Of a DNA stretch of 64,000 bases, positions 1 to 31,066 are shown one piece after another. Source of the DNA: Gadus chalcogrammus (taxonomy: Eukaryota > Chordata > Actinopteri > Gadiformes > Gadidae); assembly GCF_026213295.1 (NCBI RefSeq), contig NC_079419.1, positions 17,544,728 through 17,608,727 of the forward strand, given 5' to 3'. How positions within the stretch are numbered: position 1 is the stretch's first letter; the number at the start of each line of letters is the position of its first letter. The notes below the pieces were generated by a model. That model searched no databases. It was not told where the DNA came from and worked only from the letters and a program-made list of their open reading frames with translations. The translations under genes and the position numbers were made by a program.

Positions 1-1212
1 CAATGATATTATTACGCTTATTACTAATTACTTGATTTGTTACAACTTTATCTCCATGGGTTTCAATTATTTAATTGAACCCCCTCAAAAGGATTGATTG
101 AAGTGGTATACATAATTTATTGTGTGTGATCCAGTGATGGATATCTAAACCTTATTCTTAAAGTTGTAGTATTGTGTATCTGTTGGCCAATCAAGCATAC
201 ATTGTTTACCTTAATTATCATTGTAAAACGTTTTTTTTTTACAAGTAATAAGTTTGACTGGATGAACATAAATGGTTTATTGCAAGCATTATGCCATCTT
301 ATTGCATTGGTTCCGCCTCTTTGAATAGAATAGCAAGGTTAAAATATGCTTGCTTGTGAGAGGAAAGAGACATAGTTGGACTGGGGAATGAGCACAAGTG
401 AAGAGTGTTTCCCCTTTGGCTGTAACCGTCTACTGTTACAAATGTGGGTTAACAGAGAAGGCACTTTTTCTGATTTATGAACAAATTGAGGTATGTCATT
501 TATACAACAGTACATCATGGTTCGTTTTTAAAGTGGTGTTGTGTGATACTTCAACTTGTCGTTGATTTAAGACTAGGGCATTCTTTATATTTTGTTTAAC
601 AATCAACCTGTATTCCGGTTGAACAATTCAATGGTTACAGAAAGGTGATCACTGGTGAATTACAATGATGTTGATCTGTCAAGCAAATACGTTTGGTAAC
701 ACTAGTTAACAAACTATATATATCCTGGTTGGACTTGAGGGCCAGGCTACGCTTTCAAGTAAGGTACATTGAGGGCTGTTTTCCAATTTAAACTCTGTGT
801 ACCCTCCTTGTAAACAGCCCCCCACAAGATAATCTCACACCATGTTCCTTCTTTAAAGCAGAGAAGAAGCCCCACCAGCGATTGTCATATTTATTTTATA
901 ACATAGACATTAATTATGCAGTCATGGCATATTCATTGGTACACAGATGACCTATGCCCTCATAGCTGGAGTGGTTGTTGGTTGTTTGTGTACTACCAAC
1001 CGGTGTAATTTAATTGGCTTACCCCCTGGCTCCTCTCAAACTGACGACCGGGGATGTAATCGAGGTGTGCACCAGGCACACACACGCACCCATATATATT
1101 TATTTATATGTGTGTGTATGTGGTGTGTATATACCTTTTTTGAAGACGGGGTAGAGTTAACCAGCTCACAAACGGGTCCTACTAATGCTCTCCTACTCAC
1201 CTCTGCCCACAG
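1..1212. other. Upstream or intron-1 sequence of tcf3, no coding signal
   Basis: No reading frame here resembles a known protein. The stretch ends in a good acceptor (CTCTGCCCACAG, AG at 1211-1212) for the first coding exon of tcf3, so at least its right part is probably intron 1. The non-coding first exon would then lie left of the window. The sequence is A/T-rich and otherwise unremarkable. Confidence 0.6.
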
Positions 1213-1254
1213 TCACTTACTGAGACTTAAAGGGCCAACAAACAACAGCACAGA

Positions 1255-20309
<19,055 letters not shown>

Positions 20310-23119
20310 TTCTCAGGTACGTCCACCGTAAGATCGCCGGACCCGATGGATCAAGTCCAAGGTTGTGCTGCTTTCCCACGCTTAAACTGAGGCGCACCGT
20401 GCCGCGAGCTTCACCGCGTTACTAAAAAGCGAGCGCCTCAGAGGCAGGCTTTGTGAACGATGGGCTCGTCTGCAACCAATTCCGTTCAACAGTATGGCCA
20501 TTGGGCTGACTGGTTCACGGCTGAACAGGTCGGCCTCACGCTAATATCCAGATCAGTCATTTTGCTGCCTTCGTTTGGTTTCCAGTGTTGCCGCCACTGG
20601 ATGTAATATTAAATACAAAGGTAGCTGACCCATTATAATGACTCTTGGTTGTGGGCTATGATTTGAACTAGATGTCCCGCCTACTCACTAGACTGCCAAC
20701 CTGTAAGAGAAGTACTTTGTCCTTCACAGGGTATGTTCACAATTGCTCAAGGAACGTTGTTTATGAACAAGGCCATGGAAAAGCAGCATTACACATTATT
20801 ACACAAATTTATAAAGAAATGTATACGTTGGGCAAAAACCTAAGACTAATACTGTTTTGTTTTTTTTCTTCTTGCCTTGCAGTTCCTGTTGATTGTACAG
20901 CCCTTAAAACATGTGGCCTTAACCTATTATCATGCATTACAGTGCGTGTTAAAAAAAAACAGAAAACAAATGGAAAACACGGACACACACACCTCATTAC
21001 CGCAAAGCCAGTGGCCACATTCCTGATCATGAATAAGAGAGTATCAAGCACATTCATCGAAAGAGTTTTAGGAGTCTTGAAAATTGCAAATCTGTGAACT
21101 CTGAAGGGACATTTTTTTGGAGACTTTTGGAAATCGGAACATAATGAGGTCCGGTCTACCGGTTATGTTTTTTTTTTTTTGTAAGACATTTCAAAAGAAA
21201 ACAAAAGTTGGTTTCTTGTTGGGAGCAAATTGTGTTTGGATCAAATAGTACTTTTGGATAAATTGCTCAATGGAGCAAGTTTGGGATCTGTATCCTTGGA
21301 TAGTTATTCGGCATTCCCGTTGGAACAGGAGGTCTTACATTCATTACAGGCAAAAAAGGACACCAGAGTAAATCATGTGTTTGAATAATACCTGTTGTAA
21401 TGTTTGCCTATTTTAGGCATAGTGTTTGGTCATGATAAATTTACAATAATTTTCATTTCCCCCTTAAAAGATGACTGAAATATGGATGTAGGTTTGGAGA
21501 GACAAGGCCATAATAGCATTTGAAATACTGGACAGAGATGTTTCATCTTTTGTGTGCGTGTGTGTATGCTAGTCACTATTGGCTGTAGATTGTTTTTTTT
21601 TAAGATAAAAAAAACTGAACTCTGCCAGTCACGGACTTAGGTATTTGTTATTTTAACCATTGGTACCCCCAACTATTACGTCCCGGCCATCTTTTAATGT
21701 CACTGCCATGGTTACAGAATGGAACGACTGCCAGAGAGGGATAAACCACCGACCGACACAAGAGAGAGGACTCATTACCAGTGGAGCTTCCCGCTGATCA
21801 CATGGGGGGAGGGGAGGGGGAGGGGGGGGGGGGGGATGGGTGGGTTGTGTGCATGCGCACGCCATTTGGATACTGCTGCTGGACGGAGGCAAACGCAACG
21901 TAACCTTCACTGCCCTCGGCGCCATTCATCCTCGGCCGGTTGTCATGGCAACCCCCGGGGCACGTGGAGACAGGGCCCGTCGGAGTTTCCTCCACCCGCG
22001 GCGGCGGCGGTGGCAGCGGCGGCGCGGACGGGTCGCCGTGTTCCTGCCATGCCCCCAGGGCCCGCCGAGAACCTTGGGACGCTTTTCATAACCGCACGGC
22101 GGAGAACCTTCTGTTGTGGCCAGGGCCACACTCACTCGGATGTGGGAGACTTAATGTAGGACTGAGAGCGAACTGTATTTTAGTAAACTGCATTTAACCA
22201 GGAAATTGAAAAAAAAAAAAAAGATTTGAAAGGGATCATGAGTGTTATTGCGCTACCTTCTGGTAGTATTACCCCATTGCCATTGTTTTGATTTGTTTCT
22301 TTGTTCATGTTTTATTTTGGCTGTTGTTGCATTTGGTGTCCCCATCCCCCCCAGCCGATCCCCCCCCCCCCCCCCACCGATTTTCCCCAGCCCCCCCAAC
22401 CCATCCTCCCGTTTTTTTTATTATTATTGCAAACATGTTTGTAAGAATCTTCCTTTTTTTGTAGAATTTAATAATCTTTCAGTTTTTGTATTGTATTTTT
22501 TACTTTGTAAGATAGATGTATCAGTTTTTACTTTTGGAATGCTTTTTGTTTGTTTGTTTACATTGTTTAAATTGAAGAAAGCTCAATTTAGATGCCAGGA
22601 ACAAAGTGAGGTGTACCCCTTTTATTTTAAATGGATTTGTGTCCGGTGCTTGGATGTTAGAAATGCCAATATTTTCTACCAGCAGCACAAAATTGCTATG
22701 CTTTTTCAAAATACGTTTCGAAAAATGTACTATAACACGAGGCATAGTGGAAATCTTCTGCCGCTTGCAAGTTGGGTGTCATAATACATACTTTTGTTGA
22801 ACATTTTCTTCACCAAAGCCCCACTCTTCCTTTGACTGAAGTCCCGGCCCATATCAATTACTGACTCTTGTTAGGTACGTTTGTTGTGTACAATCTGCTT
22901 AATATTCCTAGTTTCATTATGACAGCATATGAAACATATAAACAAATCAAAAGGGTGGCCTTAGTCTTTTCCTGACTTTGGGAGTTTTGATAATGGTTGC
23001 TCACTAGTGCCTGAATACCTGTCTACTACACAGTGAAAGACTACTAGGTTGTACCTTTTTATAAAAACATGTATTTAAAAAAAAAAAAAAAAAGATTTAC
23101 TTAGGACATTTGACATTGT

Positions 23120-23221
23120 CTCAGCACATCAAAATGAACAATTCAATTTACATCCCAGCTCATCAAAATGAACAATTAAACTTACATCTCAGTGCATCAA
23201 AATGAACAATGACACTTCATG
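23120..23221. repeat. Three tandem 34-nt repeats in the tcf3 3'UTR
   Basis: Three adjacent units (23120-23153, 23154-23187, 23188-23221), each built on CATCAAAATGAACAAT followed by a TTACAT-like end. The units are exactly 34 nt apart with a few substitutions each. Confidence 0.9.
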
Positions 23222-23890
23222 GCACTGATTTCTGTCAGTTCGTGAAGTAAGATATAGTTAATGAATTTATAGGATAGGGGAAAACACCCCGATTACATCA
23301 TGTTTTTAACTTGGTAAGAGGACCCTAACGACTATTTCAAACGTATCTAGTATGTACTGAATTTATTTAAGAAATATATCTTCATCCCTGATGGCATGTG
23401 CATTATATATGTACAGCGGTATGTCCACATCAGTTTTATTGTTGTAAACGGATACTGATATGTAACAGTGTTTTGTATACCAATATTGGTCATTTTGTCC
23501 GTTTGTTTCATGCTCGCCCGATGGAGCAGCGCTGTCAATTCTCCCAAACTCCTGTCCCGCACACCCGACTTATCTGGGTGCGCTTTTGGTCCGATGTATG
23601 AAAGTGAAATTACACATTGCTACATTTCATTTACCTTTATGAGAAAGATTTCTACAGTATATTCTGTGTTCCAAGACACACAAGATATTTTGTGTTATTT
23701 TTTTGGCGGGGGAAGACCAACTCAACCTACTCTTGTACACAATAGATACACTGCTCCACAAGCCACTGTCTCATCATCATATTTGGGGACACTATGTATG
23801 TAAGGTATGTCCTCAAAGTGCCTCCAGTTTCCTATTTTTTATATATAAAGTAGATATTGAGAGCTGTCGTGTATATAACAGTAATGTAGC

Positions 23891-23896
23891 AATAAA
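23891..23896 (+). terminator. Poly(A) signal AATAAA (tcf3, proximal)
   Basis: A canonical hexamer in A/T-rich sequence about 3.6 kb after the tcf3 stop. A second hexamer 74 nt downstream could serve instead. No transcript data are available to choose. Confidence 0.4.
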
Positions 23897-23964
23897 TGTG
23901 CCATTTTTAATAACAATACATACATTTTCCAATGTCTTGTTTGAGCTAAATGGAAAAAAATACT

Positions 23965-23970
23965 AATAAA
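23965..23970 (+). terminator. Poly(A) signal AATAAA (tcf3, distal)
   Basis: A canonical hexamer (TACTAATAAATGG). It is the last good signal before the promoter-like sequence of the next unit, so it is a plausible tcf3 3' end. Confidence 0.45.
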
Positions 23971-24371
23971 TGGTTACATAAGGCTTTTCTCTGCTATGGA
24001 CAACGGCAAAGGTAATGTTTTGCTTTGTATAGGGTAAATTGACTTTCTATAATACTTAGTTATTTTTATTAATTCAGTAATTTCGGTTCTGTGTTTTTCT
24101 AATTTACTGAGCTGCACTGCATAGGCCTTCATATAAAATCAACTGCAGTATACTGCAAATGGACATTAGTTAAATGATCCCAATACATTACAAATATTAT
24201 CTAGCGATCAGCTAACCATGTCTTTGTCTTACATGGTTCCATGTTAACTTCAATAATAGGCCTACTAAAATAAACCTTTGCGAGGTATTACTTTCATCAA
24301 ACTAAAAGGTGACAGCCAACTGGTGTTTACAGAAGATTTGTTGCGCGTGCGCAATGAGGCCTGGGCGCTAG

Positions 24372-24380
24372 TATATATAA
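24372..24380 (+). promoter_or_regulatory. TATA box of an unassigned transcription unit
   Basis: TATATATAA lies in a locally GC-richer stretch, with a possible start site 25-35 nt downstream. About 80 nt further on is a consensus donor CCTG|GTAAGA (24484/24485). The combination resembles a core promoter plus a short first exon. Confidence 0.4.
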
Positions 24381-24389
24381 AGTTTCGAC

Positions 24390-25915
24390 CTTCGATACTT
24401 TCGCTTGCTTTGTTTACGTGGCGGAACAAACTAAATTGACTTCTAAATTCACCGGGAAGAAGAAAGTGTGCATCGCCAATCCTGGTAAGACTTATTCGAT
24501 CAGTCAGCTCCCACTATGAATGGCCATGAACGGCTAGTAGGCCAACCAGCCTGAACTGTGCTGGTCTGATTGCCTCGCTCACAAGCTATCCGTAGTCAGT
24601 GTTGCCAGATTTGGCCCGATTTCCCGCCCAAGCTGGCAACCCCGGCCGTATTCCGCAACTGCCTGGTAGCCTACCTAACAATGCTGCCAGTCATCCTTAC
24701 ATTTTGTCTGTTTTCTACACTTTATAAATACCAGATTGCTTCGATGCGTGTGTTGATGTCCTCAAATATAACTTGTAGCTGTTCTAGAATGTTTACAGAA
24801 AACTTTTTTTTAGGCCTACTAGTACACTTTGGATATAACCCATTTGTTTGACATTATATATTACTAACATATAGCCTAATGGCATTATAATTATTTTGAT
24901 AGTACGCTGAAATAAGTGAATAACTAATCAAGCTCTTGTTCTCTGTGCAGAGTCGCCTACATGGCTTTTAAGGGGACGGTGGGAGATGTGGTTCACCTTA
25001 CCTACTGGACTATCAACAGCAAGCAAATTCACGGGAAATTACGAGTAGTTTATGTAAGTGGTGAAAGTTAGTTTTAAATTATGATCCTATAATTATTTTA
25101 TAATAAAATCACCATATTAACTATACATATTATAATTCATTCTTAGCATCACATCCTAAGACTGTGATGCTATCATTAAGACAAACCTCTCCAGGTTGAG
25201 GTTAGAATTACGAAATGGCATCCCGATTACTCTCATTCTCATTTATATCTAGGGGTTTGAGTCTATAAATTACACTGAAATTGCTGTATCTCCAGATGAA
25301 CACAGGGTGGCACTATTTCCACCTCCATAAAAGGCTGCAAGTGACAGAATATAAATTGCTCCCTATAATGTCATTTTCTTCTTTCCAAGCACATATGCAT
25401 CTCATCGAGGGATTAGTTACAAGATTGTTATTATTTTCAAAAAAAGGCATGGAAACATCCCTCATTCAACCAATTAGAATTCTTAAAGAAGAGGTGGAGG
25501 ACTTCTGTCCCCTTTAAACTCCTTCCTCTGTCCCTGGCCCACAGGACACAGTAGGTGCACAACCTGCAACCATACCTGTTTGAGCCATGAGCGCAGCTAG
25601 CTCCAGAATCAGCCTACAGGGCAGAGGCTATGGATGAGCAGGACTGAGCAGGAAGTGAGCTACTGGTATTCGCAATGTATTTTATTTTAGACAAGACTAT
25701 TGGAAAAATGTTATCAGTATGTTTACATGTATTCCTTTTGACAAATATTCCTAAGTATTTATATCAATGTTTGACGAGGTGAGTAACACAATTATATGAC
25801 CACTCCGCTGATATATCCTACATGCCTTCGTTAATATCATAGATCAAAAGATTGCACTTTTTTTAGACATTGTGTTGTGGATACATTCTCCAGACCAAAA
25901 TAAATGCTGCAATGT
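24390..25915 (+). other. Putative small transcription unit between tcf3 and mbd3, product unknown
   Basis: Three possible exons: about 24400-24484 after a TATA box; 24951-25053 (acceptor CTCTGTGCAG, donor TAT|GTAAGT); and 25545 to about 25915, ending after AATAAA near 25900. The first ATG is 24961 (CTACATGG). Splicing to the third exon gives a 43-aa frame that starts MAFKGTVGDVVHLTYW and stops at 25583. I do not recognise it. Human UQCR11 lies at the equivalent position, but this peptide shows only a weak resemblance to it (a GxVGxV...W pattern). It could also be a non-coding RNA. The splice signals are seen; the gene is inference. Confidence 0.3.
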
Positions 25916-25919
25916 GATG

Positions 25920-27300
25920 CCAAAGGTATGCCAGGTTATTGTTATTTAAGTCACGTCTCAGTGCCTTGGAAAGGGCACTCAGACGTCACTAAAAGAACGC
26001 CACCTGTGTTTCCAGAAGAGTGGCCCGTTCAAATTGTCATTTGGTGAGAAAAAAAATAGGATTTTACTTTTCTTTTTGTTATTTTGGTAACAGTGATGCA
26101 ATAGTATAGCTATCTGTGTTGATGATCATGTTCAATGTTACAACAATTACAATGTTTAAAACCAAAAAAATGGTTTTGGGTTCACCGGCTTTTCAAGACT
26201 GCCTCTCAACTACATTTAATAGGTATATTTAATTGGGGACACCTTTATTTAGGAAACCTTGTTATTGTGTGGATCTTATCCTTGGAAGTTAACTTAATGT
26301 AATCTTGTATTTTAGTCATTTTAGTTCAAGTTTAAGAATAACTTTGCCATGGTTTGGCACACACTGACATTGCTGCAAGTTTATCTTGGGAGAAGTGTAT
26401 ACCTTTTGTGAATGCAGCAGACAATGAGGATGTGATGAATTTTCTTGACATTTTGTCTTAACTGCATCTGACCTGGAGGGTGAACACTTATGGAAGCACG
26501 TGTGTGCTGCAGAGTGTGTTCCACCAAGCCCAACCGCAGACCTGAAACAGAGGCGGTCACAGCCATGTCGTACCCGCAACCAACATCAATAGCCTTTCCA
26601 TCTCGTCAAGGACATCTTAACCACAGTTGATACCTCATTTGTTTTTACATGACCTCAAGCGGTGAGTGGGACGGTGAAATAGTCATTTGAATAAGTGTAT
26701 TTGGCGTTTGCAATTCTTCTTATCTATCATGTGTAATGTGATATGTTGTTCCCGTGCCTTATGGGCCAGTGACATTCGAGTCACCTCACTGAGAGGGATG
26801 CATGAATTAAAACATAGGCTACATATGCATTGACTGGTTAAATCTTCCATAAAATGCTTACATCCTGTGCAGTAAAATCGAACATTTTGGAAAGGCAATG
26901 ACCGAAATGCAGAAAAAAACGTTTCAGATATTGTATATATTTTATTATATTTAAGTTAGGCTATATTTAGTTTTTGGTAAAGGCTGAGGAATATTTTTAG
27001 CAGTCACCTATATTTGATCTTTATGGATATTTGGTGCATTTGTGTAGTGTTAAACAAAGTCCGCTTATGAGTATTTAACCTATGGTTAAAGCTATACACA
27101 TTTGTTTAATGCACAGTATTTTCCCATAGTTTCTTAATAATTTTTTTTAGCAATTAATACATTGTATTTAGTTTCAGCATTTCATAAACGTTACCATAAT
27201 GTTGACAAACATGCATGCCTTATATTAATTTCTACTCATTGCACACAATCTAGCAAAATCCTTTGTAATCGTGGGACTAGTTTTTAGAGGCACTGCCGAC
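25920..27300. other. Intergenic A/T-rich stretch
   Basis: I see no coding exon, RNA gene or tandem array between the unassigned unit and the mbd3 promoter region. Short open frames here have no recognisable product. Confidence 0.6.
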
Positions 27301-27466
27301 GGATGGCTCGTTAGTGGTTGCGGAGTGATCTAATAAAGTCTAGACGGGAGAAAGCAGGACAGCTGACAACACGGGAAACCCTAAACACTAGCTAATCCGG
27401 ATCTTGCTAAGTTACTCTACCTCAACTTTTTATATCAGAAAAACATCTTCAACAAAGACAGAAAGG

Positions 27467-30400
27467 ATGGAGAGAAAAGGGTAAAAAGTTATACGTTGAG
27501 TTTTTGTTGTTTCAATAAATGCACGAACGCATCGGCTACTTTATGCAGATTCAGGACCTACCAGCTAGCCTAGCTAACAAACACATTGCCTGGTCCTTAC
27601 ACTGACACCGCTCAAGGGCTAAGTAGTGCAGCTTTGTTAGCGAATCTACGTCTCTAATGTCTTAATGTGTGTTGTTTGACGGAAGGCGCAGGCAAAGTCA
27701 TGTTTCGAATAGTTGTTTAACTTGTAACGTCCCGGTAGTTGTAGCTAATGTCGGCTAGTTTGACTAGCAAGTTAACTTTCATTGTTTACAAATGTTTGAC
27801 TTGATAGGCCTTAACACGGATACGTGACCTTTGCAACGCATTGACGGTCAAAGACCACCGATCATTGTTGATGTTTACTTAAATACACGAATAAACGAAC
27901 GCGCACAACCGTTGATTACGACGCTGCAGGGAGCATGCTGAATGATAGTAAACTGATCTGTTTGTTTCCTCCACAGTATACCTACGAAGCGATTCCTGAA
28001 TAAGCCACACATCGCCCGGTGTCTGGGCAACAGCACGGGCGTGCATGCCATCGACCCCGCCACAGGAAGGATGCTCACGGCCAAACTCCAGCACAACCGG
28101 CATAAGCATCCTCCTCACAGCAGTCATATTAAGGTGAATATGTATGAAGGACAATGTTAACGGAGAACGCCCCATGTTATGTCATAATTTTGTGTCAACC
28201 TGTGTTTGGAAGATATTTCTCAAATTGAGACTATTAATAGTGTTGTGAAACTATTGCCGTATTGTAAAACAATTATCATTTACAAGGAGGTTATATCCTA
28301 TAGATACTATGCATAATTAACTGGTAGATGCAGTAATTTTCTTCTGGGTCATTTTTTATTTTGTAAAATGTATTGGCTTTGAAGAAATGGTTCAATGCCA
28401 ACCTCTTAACCATATTCTTTGTCACCTTTTCATTGAAGTCCAAGCCTGACCTTAACACAACCCTGCCAGTCAGACAGACCGCTTCCATCTTTAAACAGCC
28501 TGTAACCAAGGTGACAAATCATCCAACCAACAAGGTGAAGACAGATCCGCATAAGGCTCTTGATCAGCCAAAACAGGTGAGTCAGAATGCTACATGGTGC
28601 ACTCACATTTCTATGGTTTAATAATGAGCTTGTATTTAGTGAATGCGACTTGCTGCAATTGGAAGGATATAGCTGACATAGACAAAGTGAATTGTAATAT
28701 TTTCTAGCAGTACCAGACAGTCCAGTGCATTATCTACTGTAAGTTCATAAAGTGGCAAGCCTGGCAGTCCTTTTTGGAATGTACTTGCAACTCAAAGTTT
28801 AGCTCATGAATACCATAGGCCTTTCAGACATGAACTCTGTATAATCTCTGGAGAATCGGGTCGAGGGGTGATCCGGAGTTGCCCTTGCACACATGAAACA
28901 CACAGCCGGAGATAAGCCGTATCAGACGTGTTCACGCATATTGGAGATACTCTGGATACTTTAGGCGAGGGACGGCGCCCGGGCCGAGTGCGTAGGAGGC
29001 AGGACGTGACGCAAAAAGTATGAATTGATAATCGCAGTGTTTTGTTTACAACGCAGCAAAGATTGCGGGTGAGGCTTCCAACTTGGAAATGCTGCAGTGA
29101 TATCAACACTGCATTTATTAAGACCTAAATTAAACATCAACAGAAGAGTGGAAAGGAGAAAGAAGTTAGAAGGCAAAATACAGACAAGAGAAAAGTACGA
29201 AGCAGCTACACTCCATGCTCCTGGTTTCGCACCAGCCGCATGATAGAAACGTCATGACCACGTCCGCAACACACCCACTCGCTCGTTGGGAATTCTCTGG
29301 CGCTCCGATGCCCTGGATTTTACACAAGGGGCCTGGCAAGGTAAACTCTGGAGGCGTGGATTCTGACATTTGCATCATACATACAGTCCCTCCGGGTATA
29401 ATCTAGAGAATGTCTGTCTTACAGTGCATATGTGAAAGGGCTATTATGAATAAAGATGAGTGCAGTAACGGATACAGATCAATACATTTTTCAATGACGT
29501 GTGAAGATCTGTTCAGTTGTGTCATGTTATTTTTATTTTATTTTATTGGTGATATTTATGTGGAATATGTCCTTCATGGAAGGTTCCTCAACCCATGAGC
29601 TTTTGTTTGGAAGAAAACTGTTCACTCAGTTTCTAATTGTTTGTCCTTAGTTGTTCTGGGAGAAAAAGTTGAGTGGTCTCAATGCCTTCGACATTGCAGA
29701 GGAGCTAGTGAAGTCCATGGATCTTCCCAAGGGCTTACAGGGTGAGACGGGGAATACATTCCTCTGTTGCACTTGATACAATTAGGTAACGTGTAATTTC
29801 CCTTGGCTTGATCCGGGCCTGTTCTTTGTTCTCCCCAGGTGTCGGCCCTGTGTGTTCAGACAGGTCCCTAATTTCCGCCATTACCAGTGCACTTCACACC
29901 AGTCCTAAGCCTGTCACAGGACAGCACACATCCGCAGTAGAGAAGAATCCAGGAGTGTGGCTGAACACCACACAGCCACTCTGCAAGGCCTTCATGGTGA
30001 CTGATGACGATATCAGGTAGGAGACGCATTGACTCCTGAAATGTGGGATGTTCATTTGGCCATGGATTCCCCGTCAAAGCGGATTGGTGTTGGATTTTGA
30101 GCATTGAAGACCTTAACCAGACCGGCGCTATTTTTTTAAATACCAATTGTAACATGAGAATTACAGGGTTAAAATTAGGGTAGGCCATTTCTGAAAAATC
30201 ATCCCACTAGTTTAGCAATAGGTTTGAATTGTCTTGAGGAATGGTCCGGTTATGCTCAGTAAATGTAAATGACAGAAAAAACTTCTTAGTGTATTGCTTA
30301 CCATAGCATTAAGCGCAATACTATATTGTTCATACAACTCTGACGGATTTGTTGAGCATATTTCTGTGTAAAATGTGCACCCATCGAACTTTGTGTTGTA

Positions 30401-31066
30401 GAAATTAGGCCCCTGTTAGCCTTCATTGAGGCAGATGCCGGGTTAGGAAACCCTTTAACAGATTATAAAATAAATGTGTAATAACAACTACCAGATGACA
30501 GTAAAGGTCCAACGTGCAGTACAATGAGCTATGTATACGCTATTTATGTAATGCTGCGGGGCCAAAGTTGGCAAAGTTGAAAGAAAGGCTTTCCCAGTAC
30601 TCCATCAGTCCTATCCATTCAGACTCAAATGTAAAGGTGTCTAGCAGAGTGGGGCTAGCGTGCTGCTTGAGGAAGGGTATGTCTGGCACCATCCACACGC
30701 CATATATCAACGCCTTCCCAGCACTGCTAGATACTCGTGACAGATGTGCGATGTAACCATTGATTGAATTTATACTGTGTCCAGATTGGCTACCCCAGCT
30801 GTTTTGGTTCAGTTGGAACCACTTCCTGTGAGCGGGATACATTCAAAGCACTGCTGGTTGCCACCAAGTGGCCGTACTTGTAAACTGTCAAACAGAGAAC
30901 CATCCGTTGTCTTCTCTCCTGTGACAGGAAACAGGAGGACATGGTACACAACGTGAGGAGGAGATTGGAGAAGGCCTTGATGGCGGACATGCTGGCTCAC
31001 TTGGAGGACAAAACGGCTGAATCAAAATCATTAACAACCAGCACCACCATGGATGTGGACGACTAG
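27467..31066 (+). CDS. mbd3: Methyl-CpG-binding domain protein 3, truncated MBD
   Basis: MBD3 is a scaffold subunit of the NuRD deacetylase-remodelling complex in the nucleus. Exons: 27467-27480, 27977-28133, 28439-28576, 29651-29741, 29839-30016, 30928-31066; all are GT-AG and in frame, giving 238 aa (human 291). Exon 1 encodes only MERK plus two bases of a Gly codon. Exon 2 continues with IPTKRFLNKPHIARCLGN, which matches the second half of the MBD. The WECPALPQGW-type first half is absent and was not found in intron 1. Exons 3-6 are strongly conserved: KPDLNTTLPVRQTASIFKQP, LFWEKKLSGLNAFDIAEELV, NPGVWLNTTQPLCKAFMVTD, and the coiled coil DIRKQEDMVHNVRRRLEKAL that in mammals binds GATAD2. 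The long acidic C-terminal tail of mammals is reduced to MDVDD. It may be one of two teleost paralogues. Confidence 0.93.
28818..29441. mobile_element. MITE-like insertion in mbd3 intron 3
   Basis: The left end GGCCTTTCAGACATGAACT and the reverse complement of the right end, GCCCTTTCACATATGCACT, form an imperfect terminal inverted repeat of about 25 bp. TA dinucleotides flank both outer ends. The inside is non-coding with inverted segments. This fits a non-autonomous DNA transposon; the family is not assigned. Confidence 0.5.

Larger units (their letters stand above)
20310..23990 (+). other. tcf3: tcf3 3' untranslated region
   Basis: Sequence after the TGA at 20307-20309 carries no further conserved coding exon and becomes A/T-rich toward two AATAAA signals near 23.9 kb. 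It contains C and G homopolymers (about 21816-21836 and 22361-22375) and a three-copy 34-nt tandem repeat at 23120-23221. The extent is inferred from the poly(A) signals only. Confidence 0.6.

Noticed and set aside
24597..24638. Inverted repeat GTTGCCAG ... CTGGCAAC as a terminator or hairpin RNA
   Set aside because: The stem is only 8 bp with a long loop, and similar sequence is common in dispersed fish repeats; no function can be supported.
24961..25053. UQCR11 as the identity of the small unit between tcf3 and mbd3
   Set aside because: The position fits, but the translated peptide lacks the family's hallmark DWRLILDWVPYINGKF segment.
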